Shown here one piece after another: positions 56,196-64,000 of a stretch of DNA of 64,000 bases. The DNA is from Physcia stellaris (Eukaryota; Ascomycota; Lecanoromycetes; Caliciales; Physciaceae), in contig JABSSW010000029.1 of assembly GCA_018902385.1 (NCBI GenBank), positions 496,001-560,000 on the forward strand, in the 5' to 3' direction. Within the stretch, counting starts at the first letter, position 1. Each line of letters begins with the position of its first letter. Below the pieces are notes generated by a model, which made no database searches, was not told the origin of the DNA, and saw only the letters and a list, made by a program, of their open reading frames with translations. A program made the position numbers and the translations under genes.

Positions 56196-58337
56196 GTGAA
56201 AGAAAAACGATTGCAAGCAGTTTTGATCGAGATTCGCATTCATGACATTCGCGATTTTCGTCAAGTTCATTCATTCAACGTCATCGAACGTGTATTCGAA
56301 TTGCTCATCGAATTCGAATTTCGATGTGATGCATGCATTGAAGACAATCAATTAATCAATAAAAATCGACGTACGATTGAGAAACATTTGTCGTCGATTC
56401 ATGACATCGAAAACGCAAAAAACAAAATCTCGATCAATGAAAACGACGTGCAATCAGTTTGCGTGCAATTTTTTTGTTCGATTCGCGAATATCGTTCGTT
56501 TGCGTTGCGTTTTCAATTTTTTTTTTTTTTTTCGCTCAACGATAGTCAAATTTTTCATTTTTTCGACTCGCAACATGCAAATATTTCGATGTCAAATCGC
56601 GTGCAAACGAAAATGAATCAAAAATACGAAATCAATTGCGCAACATGAAATCAAACGTTTAACAACATGTTTTTAATCGACGTTTATGCGAATCAAACAT
56701 TTTTTGATTGCGTATTACGAACATATTCAATTGAATGACGAAATTGAAAAAAAAAAAAAAAACGTTGAGAAATTTATTGTCAGCAATTTTTAATGATAAG
56801 CATTTTCAACTTTTTCGAATTCGTTTTTTTTTTGCATCACACTATCGTATTTCAATTTTTTTTTTTTTTTTTGACGATTTTGTTGTCGAATTTCAAAATT
56901 TTAAAAATATTTTTGTTGACGATTCGATACGTTTCAATGTCGACAACGATAATTTTGAACTCGTCGAATTCGACTTTACATAACATGAAAATTGATTGCA
57001 TGTTTTAAAATTCATCATTTTAATTCGAAAACATTTAATCGATCAAACGATACAACAAAGTTTCATGAAATTTCGTGACAAAATCATTTCGAACAAAATT
57101 TCTTTATTCATCAATCGACAAATTGCACGCTATTTCAATTTTTTCGAAAAAAAATCGCACAGCGACAAAAACTTTGCTAAAAATGCAAAAAAAAAATATC
57201 ATGACACGATACGACACACTATAAATCAATTTGATATTGTTCTTGATTCAACTATCGAAAAATATCGAAATTTGTTCTTTTTTGACAATTCGATATTTGA
57301 CGAATTTGCTCGATTTGACAAATCAAATTAACGAAATCAAAAACATTGTTGAATTATTGTTAACAATCAATTTCAAACGTTTGTTTTTGTTGAAATGTTT
57401 TCGATCGACGAACATTTTATCGTTTTCGAACGACGAAAATTTTGACGATGAAAATTCGAATGATAAAAATTCGAACGATAAAATTTTCAACGAAAACGTT
57501 TCAATTTTGCGATCGCGTGCAAAAATTTTTGTGCAAACAATTAACATTTTGTCGCACATTTTGATTCGTTTTCGTTGAAAAAATTCAATTTTCATTTGTT
57601 CGATCATTGATTTTGTTGCATTGCATGTGATTAATTCGAATGAATTTTGAATCGCGATCAAAAATTTTTTTTTTCGATTGAATGAATGAATTCATTGCAT
57701 GCAATTGTGATTTTTGAATTATTTTTTCGTCAAATTCGTTAAATCGACGAATTCAAAAATCAATTTGCAAAAAATCGTTCGTCGACAACGAATCAAATAC
57801 TTGATCAATATCGCGTTCAATTTTATATCGAAATTAAGTTGCTGACGATTGTTTATTTGAAAAATCAGCAACGACACGATACGACATTCGATCATCATCA
57901 TCAACGTCGATTGCATGCAAATTTCTCATCAAAATGTCAATTTGAATTTCATGCAATGACGACAAAATATCAACGTTATGATTCATTCGATTAATGTCAT
58001 TTTAAAAAATGATTTGTTATTGAATTTGCATGAAACGTTTTTGTATTCAATGAACAATTTTGTTGACAATTATTTCGACAACAAATTCGACAAATTTTTT
58101 TTCGATGATTCACGCAATCAACTGAATGCAATTCGTGATTGATTGTACAAACGTTTTCAAAACATTTCAATTTTGCGAAAAAAATTTTTCAAAACAAAAA
58201 TTCAATTTCGAATTCGACAATTCAAAGTCAATTCGTATTTGTTAGCAATTCAACGATTTTTGCGCATGTTCAATGTGTTGATGTATCAAATTTCAAATCT
58301 GTTTTTTCGTCGTAAAAAGTTGATTGACGCGATTTGA
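56196..58337 (+). pseudogene. OrsD-like (DUF3505) zinc-finger protein remnant, upstream of the helicase
   Basis: The frame 56196-56648 carries ELLIEFEFRCDACIEDNQL, then RTIEKHLSSIH, a Cys-x2-Cys and His-x4-His pattern followed by VQSVCVQFFC. This resembles the paired-finger N-terminal region of fungal OrsD/DUF3505 proteins. Those are often repeated and sit next to RecQ-type helicase genes. Following frames (56996-57331, 57231-57578, 58143-58337, all plus) are probably its broken middle part. Family assignment is from memory of the pattern and needs a profile search. Confidence 0.5.
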
Positions 58338-58603
58338 TGCAATCAAGAAATTGCACGCAATTTGTATTTGTCGCATAAATTGATGATCGTCGTCAATGAT
58401 TATCACAAAATTGCATGAAAAATCGATTTTCGTCTCATTGCGCGTTTTTTGTTGTCGAAAATGAATGAATTATTGATGCGATATTTCATTTACGTTTCGT
58501 CGTTTGTTTTTTTCTTTGTTTTTGCATGCAATATTCGATTGATCGTGAACATTTGTTTGAAAAACGTGAACAAATATGAAACGTCGATCAATTCGACATT
58601 GTC

Positions 58604-59662
58604 ATGAAACGACAAATCACGTTGACGTTGAATTTCGTCATCATTATCAAACAATATCGTCATATGTTTGTATGCGTCGACAAGCGATTGTTACGAGATT
58701 TTGCATGCAAAGTGTATAAAATTTCGAAAATTTTCAACGCACAAACATCGCATGCAATTCATGATTCGAATTCGAATTACGACGACGATTTTGAAAAAAT
58801 TAATTTGTCAATTTTCAAACAAAACAACGCGAACAAAATTTATGTCATGCAAACAAATCACATTTTTTTCATCAATCGCATGATTTATGACAACGATATT
58901 GATTTGTTTTTTGATTTTACGAATGAATTGTTAACGAATTATTTGAAAATCAATACTCGATGACACGAAAAAATCGTTCAATTGCATGCGATTCGCAATA
59001 TGACAAAATTTCACAAACGATTTTTCAATCGCGATTTGATTTCGATTCATTTCAAACGTCAAAATCGAAATTTTAATTTGAAAATACGAAATGAATTATG
59101 AATTTGATCGATCATCGAGCAATGCATTGAAACAATTGTTCGATTCGCAAACAGAATTTCGCAACACGAATCAACGCAATGAATTGTTGATGATTTGATG
59201 ATTGTACGCAATCGTTCGAAAATGTTCGTGATGATGTTTATTGACAACGACAAAATTTTGTTGTTTGTGATTTTTTTTCAATTGTTTCGAGCGAAAATTA
59301 TCATTGTCATCGTGTCATTGATCGCGTTGAAACAAAATTTTCAAAAACGATGCAAACAATAAAACATTCATTGCATGAATTACGAGTTTTTTTTTTTTAT
59401 TCGAAATCAGTTTCATGCAATATCATCGTTGTTTTTCGTGAACATTGAAAACGTCGTCATTTTTGATTTCGTTGAGTTTGCGCAATTTTTGCATGTCAAT
59501 GATCGTTTGAATCGTATTGTTTTGAACGAAATTCATCAATTATTGATAATCAATCATTATCGACAAAAAATGTTTTTCATATTTCAATTTCGTGAAATTT
59601 TTGTTTCGTTCGTTTGCATGACGATCACATTGTCGTTCATCGTCGAAATGAATTTCAAATAA
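58604..59662 (+). pseudogene. RecQ/TLH-type DNA helicase remnant with upstream conserved segment
   Basis: One reading frame runs through, with stops that look like mutated Trp codons (for example TGA near 58961). 58604-58963 holds DKRLLRDFACKVYKISKIFN and a His-Ser-type segment near QTSHAIH, of the kind found upstream of the helicase in OrsD-type genes. From 59204 come helicase motif I in decayed form (FIDNDKILLFVI, where a G-K-T/S loop is expected, about 59240-59257), then IVIVSLIALKQNFQKRC (motif Ia), the DEAH-type box read as NEIH (59525-59536), and MTITLS (59618-59635) for motif III. This order is that of superfamily 2, RecQ-like helicases, including telomere-linked ones. Several catalytic residues are lost. 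Confidence 0.65.
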
Positions 59663-59780
59663 ACGTTGCATTTCATTCGATACGATATGATGCGTTTCAA
59701 CAATGATCGATTTAATTTTCAATATTGCGTGCAAACAGTTTCGTCGTCGAACGATCGTTCGTCTGAATTGATTATCATAT

Positions 59781-60427
59781 TGTTAAATGAATTCAGATTG
59801 AGATGACTTTCGTCGAATTTAGAAGTTTTCGACATCTCAAAAAGTTATTCAGTTTTTTCGATTATTCAGTCATATCAAGCGCAATTTTCAAGATAAAATC
59901 ATAGTTTCGTCTATGAAAATGTTTCTTTACACTTGATTCACAATTTAAATCTAATTATAATATACGATACAATCAACAACAAAAGATATTTCATTGCGCA
60001 GTATTGCGACATCCAAAATTCATTCAAATGATGATTTTTCGAATTTTCAAGTTAACAGAAATAAATAGTAATTGACTGCAACTATTACATGATGTGATCA
60101 ATTCGAAGTTTCGTCTTTTCGCTGATACGTAATTTAAATTTTTAGATTTTGTTTCAAAAATTTAAATTACGTATCAGCGAGACTGATCATCTTTCTATTG
60201 ATTTCATGCTTTGTTTATGTTTACATTTCTGTATTTTTTCAAGACGCGCTATTCACAAATTCAACATCAATTGAATTGTTTTCTGACATCATCAATCATA
60301 AGATAGTTCCATTTCAGAGCAATGAATGATAATTCTCTATACATTGTCTTACACATTCAGAGAATCATATCAGCAGTTCTTTATTACATCTAGTATCAGT
60401 TACAGCATAGTACTAAATCACAACATG
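59781..60427 (+). repeat. Candidate 5' LTR of the copia element
   Basis: It begins TGTTAAATGAATTC and ends ATCACAACA, followed directly by TGGCAGAG, which looks like a tRNA primer site. CC, CT and AG are common here, unlike flanking DNA. It contains the 25-bp inverted repeat at 60119-60180. With one copy in view the ends cannot be proved. Confidence 0.5.
60119..60180. repeat. Perfect 25-bp inverted repeat with 12-nt loop
   Basis: Arms 60119-60143 and 60156-60180 are perfect reverse complements, containing CGCTGATACGTAATTTAAAT. The loop is AGATTTTGTTTC. It could form a long hairpin in DNA or RNA. Confidence 0.9.
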
Positions 60428-60543
60428 GCAGAGTATGAAGTACATCGCCGAACAGTACAGCAAATTTGTAGTATAACAACAGTATTATCTCAGTGAAGTA
60501 TTCAGTCTTATCTGATCAAAAATCATTCTAATTATATTACACA

Positions 60544-61430
60544 GTAAACGATACTGATCTTGTTCTTCTGATTATCGATTCTGTCTAAAATCTCATTAAA
60601 TCGCTTCAGCAGAGCGTCACTTTCGAGCACATCAAAGTTATCACTCAGGAAATCAAATGATGCGATCATTATCAAAAGTTTTATCACGACATCATCGAGT
60701 GCATCATCAAGCACTCTCACCTTGTCGCTGTCAAACAAGTTCGAAAGAACAAGAAAAAGAAGCGACGCAGACACAAGAATCAACAACACAACAATGATCA
60801 AAATCAAAATCAAAATCAAAATCAAAATCAAAATCAAGCGAAAAAGAACAAAAGCAAAGAAAATAACAAGAATAAGACGAAATTTGACGAGAACTTCTGA
60901 AAATTTGTGAACGAAACGATAATTACGCATTCGACTTTGATCGAAATTGTTGCTTTTTCGAAATCGATCAATTTTGACAAACTCATTGTCGTCAAAGTTT
61001 TTTTTTTCATCTTTGTCATCATCAAGATTTTGAACTTCAGCATCGTTTGACTGTTCGATACGAACGTTTCATTTTAATGATTAGTAATTTCATCAATTAT
61101 GTTGTCATTCTCGACATCTCAATTGAAAACATAAGGAAAAACTCAAATCTTTCGATTACGGTATTGTGCGACTTCTTTGCGACACTTTCAACAGAGATCG
61201 CTACCTATTCATTCATCAGATGCTTTACGTCTCAAATTGCACTTATAATCTTTTTTTTTTTTCTTTCTCTCAATTTCAGCAAGACGATTGTTTTTTATCT
61301 ATTATTTTCAACAGTTTCACAGTGAATAACAAGAACATTCATGTTTTGAAACAACAAAATTTTTACATTTTTCAACTCGACAAGTTCGTGATTTGTTTAA
61401 TTGTCAATCAAAACACGTTGAAAATGTGAC
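60544..61430 (+). pseudogene. Copia gag/linker remnant with zinc knuckle and Asn-Gln repeat
   Basis: At 60661-60702 the plus strand encodes CDHYQKFYHDIIEC, a C-x2-C-x4-H-x4-C knuckle whose second Cys reads as Tyr. A Lys/Arg-rich linker and a simple repeat follow: seven hexamers of ATCAAA type at 60797-60838, coding Asn-Gln repeats. The following 200 codons are probably the protease region but show no active-site motif that I trust. Confidence 0.6.
60797..60838. repeat. ATCAAA hexamer microsatellite, seven units
   Basis: Six perfect ATCAAA units and a final ATCAAG, in frame with the knuckle, coding Asn-Gln. It lies in gag, so it is probably old polymorphic coding sequence. Confidence 0.9.
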
Positions 61431-61686
61431 ACGAACGATTAAATCATCTGAACATTCAAAATATCATTTAAATAATTCATCAACATGATATTAATTTCTT
61501 TAAATCATCATCATCGAATTCGTGCATTTTCTGCGAAAAATCAATAACAAAACGAAATTTCATCGAAAGTTTATCAAGTCAAAACGTCATGTCGACGATT
61601 TTATTCACGACGATTTGATGAGTTTTTTTTCAAAAAAACAAAATGATGTTTATTGAATAATGATTTGAATTAACGATTTCATTCAA

Positions 61687-61980
61687 ATGTTTCACATGAA
61701 CATTTTATACAACAAAACATTCCTCGAAGTTCTGATTTCATTCAAGAAGTTTCTGAATATTATTGAACACGGTCATTCCCGTTGCATCCGCCTACGGATT
61801 GACAACGATGATGAATTCTTTGGAATTGTCTTTACGATCTATCGAGAGAAACGCGACATCATAGTGAAATCCTCTACTGCTGAAAATCCTCAGATGAACA
61901 GATGCGCTGAGCGCTTTAATCAAATTATCATGCACAAGGTCAGCACATTTTTGAAGGACTCAGAATTGTTCATAAAATGA
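61687..61980 (+). pseudogene. Copia integrase core remnant
   Basis: The frame shows a segment with LRIDNDDEFFGIVF (second catalytic Asp region) and VKSSTAENPQMNRCAERFNQ (region of the catalytic Glu), standard for Ty1/copia integrase. Pro is kept in ENPQ, showing that this block is less mutated than its surroundings. The upstream core is too decayed to read. Confidence 0.85.
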
Positions 61981-62039
61981 TGATTCGAATTTGTTAATAT
62001 TGTCAATCACATTCGCAACACTTTCATTTTCATCTCTGT

Positions 62040-62300
62040 AATCAACGACAATGACAAGTCAATATCTTTTTATCAAAAGTTTATTGATCATGTCTATTCT
62101 ATCGAAAGGTTTTGTCACATCGATCAAGAAGGGGAGTATTTGGTAATCAAGCTCAACATTGATTGGAAGAAGTTTCAAGATCACCGTCAACATGGAATTT
62201 TGATAGGATACGATGGGGAGATCATATATCGAATGATCATCATCTCGAGCAACATTTATCGTTTTTTCAACGTCGAATGATTGAACAACAAACGATTTCA
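62040..62300 (+). pseudogene. Copia integrase C-terminal (GKGY-type) remnant
   Basis: In one plus frame, HGILIGYDGEIIYRM (about 62191-62235) matches the conserved glycine-rich block after copia integrase. The flanking sequence up to 62230 keeps GG and CC and then changes sharply to mutated DNA. The long minus frame here is antisense. Confidence 0.65.
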
Positions 62301-63236
62301 TTTAGCGACAAAATCATTTACGCAAACATTTAGAAATCAAATCGACATTTTTTAAACAATTTGAAGCATGAAATTCAAAAATGACAATCATTGCATCGAT
62401 GTCATTTTTCGTTTCATACAAATTCAATCGCAAAAAGTTTTTCAAAATAATGCGTTCGTGATTTTTGACACATTCGATTTCGAAAACGATTTCGAAAAAT
62501 CGCGAAAGCAACGTCAATTTGCTTTCTCGTTTTTCACTTTGAAAAATTCAATTCGATCATTCTTTACGCTGTTTAATGATAATGTCGATAAATTGATTAT
62601 CAACATTTTCAATTTCGCTCAATTCGAAATCGTCAATATTGTCAATCAATTCGAAAAAACGTTGAAACAACATTTTTATTTGCGTTTTCGTCGCGATTTT
62701 TCAATGAATTTTTTGACTTTGTTGACTCAATATATTTTTTCAGATTTTCACGAATTCAAAATTTACAATGAAACAATGACAAACGTTCAACATAAAATGA
62801 ATTAACAATTAAATATGAACGATGAAATGCAATTTCATAAAAACAATGACATTTGAAAGTTCGTGTCTTTTGTGTTTCAAGATTGTAAAATTTTTTCTGA
62901 TAAATGAATCTATAAAACAAAAAGAAAAATCAATGATGAAATAGTCAAATATAAAACACGTTGATGTGTTCGAGATTTCGAACAAAAAAAAAAACGTCTT
63001 GATTATCACGAAACATTTTCAGTCGTGATTAAATTTATAAATTACAAAGTCATTTTCGTCATCGTCGTTGCGAATGATTGAGAAATAAAACAAATAAATG
63101 TCAAAATCGTCTTTCTGTATGAAAACATTGATGAAAAAATCTATGTGAAAATTTTTTATGAATATATTGATTTTAAACGAAAAATGTATTGTCGTTTACG
63201 CAAAACTTTTTATGAATTTAAACAATCGTTTCGAAT
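62301..63236 (+). other. Heavily mutated copia pol, integrase to reverse transcriptase
   Basis: The plus frame 62368-62805 is probably the linker before reverse transcriptase. No motif is readable. 62860-63010 retains some CT. This should include the reverse-transcriptase fingers. Confidence 0.4.
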
Positions 63237-63419
63237 TTGATTCAACATTCTGATCAATTTTTTAAAAAGCATGAATTTTTCTTTCTGAATGCGAATCAAA
63301 GTGTTTTTTTTAACGACAAAATTATTATCGCTATTTACGTGAACGATTTTCTTATTGTTCAATTCAACAAAAATTCATTCGACAAGTCAAGAAAGTTTTC
63401 AATAAACGTTTTCAAATGA
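63237..63419 (+). pseudogene. Copia reverse transcriptase palm remnant
   Basis: SVFFNDKIIIAIYVNDFLIV contains the copia YVDD box with its first Asp read as Asn. It lies just upstream of the RNase H-side frame. Confidence 0.85.
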
Positions 63420-64000
63420 CGAACATGAAATCATTTGTCTACTATCTAAACATGAACGTAACAAGAAATAAACAACAACGAATTTCTTGTTTCAGTCAAA
63501 AAGTTTATTTGGAAAAAGTTCTCAGAGATCATGAGATGTGGAATGCTAATTATAAAGTCACATTCATGAACGTCAACATCAAACTTGAATCTGCTGGTTT
63601 TGACTATATTTGTCTCGTCCTCGACAAACTTCGCTATCAGTCCGTCGTAAGCTTTTTCATGTACGCGATGCTTGAAATTCGTCTCGATATTGCATATGTG
63701 ATATCAGCAGTAAGTCGATATGCATCTAATTTCACGGAAAATCACTGAAAGGTTGTCATCAGGATTTTCAAATATCTTCGGCACTTTCTCGATCTGTTTC
63801 TCACTTTTTCTGAACTTTTTCGCTCTCTGGCAGGCTACATCGATGTCGATCGAGCTGACGACAAGGAAATCTGTCGCTCAATTTTCGATTATATTTTCAA
63901 TCTCGATAGCGAAGTCATCAGTTGATCATTCAAACGACAAGTCATTGTAGTTCTTTCTATTTGTGAAGTCGAGTATATGGATCAAACTCAGACTGTCAAA
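63416..64000 (+). pseudogene. Copia reverse transcriptase end and RNase H
   Basis: The frame 63416-63748 has ISCFSQKVYLEKVLRD, then FMYAMLEIRLDIAYVISAVS and RYASNFTENH, the conserved connection segment of copia pol. After a TGA at about 63747 (TGA where Trp is expected), a segment like RIFKYL and then a GYIDVD-type RNase H motif continue to the window edge. This block is the best preserved of the element. Confidence 0.85.

Larger units (their letters stand above)
59781..64000 (+). mobile_element. Ty1/copia retrotransposon, running off the right edge
   Basis: The order on the plus strand is candidate 5' LTR (59781-60427), gag knuckle (60661-60702), integrase (61687-61980), reverse transcriptase (63237-63419) and RNase H (63416-64000). 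Integrase before reverse transcriptase marks it as copia. It is a patchwork of heavily mutated and almost unmutated blocks. The space before the knuckle is short for a full gag, so the element may be internally deleted. The 3' LTR is outside the window. Confidence 0.85.

Noticed and set aside
1-64000. CRISPR arrays, tRNA or rRNA genes, bacterial or mitochondrial insertions
   Set aside because: I saw no regularly spaced short repeats with unique spacers, no cloverleaf-like gene, no rRNA signature and no bacterial-type operon.

Overview
The window looks like a piece of a filamentous ascomycete (Pezizomycotina) genome with a two-speed structure. A gene-bearing island of ordinary base composition (about 22.0-38.3 kb) sits between two very AT-rich blocks (1-21.95 kb and 38.35-64 kb). 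The blocks are graveyards of transposable elements ruined by transition mutations. Supporting this are short GT-AG introns (49-144 nt), a CSC1-type membrane protein, a PTH11-like receptor, a secreted alpha/beta hydrolase, two P450s, Ty3/gypsy chromoviruses and an OrsD/RecQ-type element. I cannot name the order or species.

Left AT block (1-21.95 kb). A minus-strand Ty3/gypsy element (555-15091) has a second Ty3/gypsy element (2169-9550) nested in it; the inner one has a perfect 5-bp target duplication. Next comes a third LTR element (15272-20544) with near-identical LTRs, a perfect target duplication and no visible pol. It holds a second direct-repeat pair around a C2H2-finger reading frame.

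Island (22.0-38.3 kb). In order: a five-exon CSC1/OSCA-like channel gene (minus; the model closes exactly to 998 aa); a single-exon secreted lipase/esterase-like gene (minus); a PTH11-like receptor gene (minus) with an in-frame TAG; a cytochrome P450 (minus) with a frameshift and a 38-bp internal duplication; and an intact-looking cytochrome P450 (plus). The two P450s are divergent across about 1.4 kb. Decay of two of the five genes suggests the island is itself eroding.

Right AT block (38.35-64 kb). It holds a gag relic (41.2-42.5 kb) split by an AT-rich foldback sequence, a complete chromodomain Ty3/gypsy element (43401-50864, perfect target duplication), an isolated integrase fragment, a 183-bp tandem array (53798-54505), an OrsD-like plus RecQ-helicase relic (56.2-59.7 kb), and a Ty1/copia element running off the right edge.

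The most unusual signal is the mutation context. The AT blocks have lost CpC and CpT (and GpG and ApG) while CpA and CpG remain abundant. This is the opposite of the CpA preference of classical repeat-induced point mutation (RIP). LTR pairs confirm it: in one pair 12 of 13 substitutions are of the CpT/ApG type. Standard RIP indices would score this DNA as unaffected. A consequence is loss of Pro, Gly and Trp codons and repeated Asp-to-Asn lesions in catalytic motifs.
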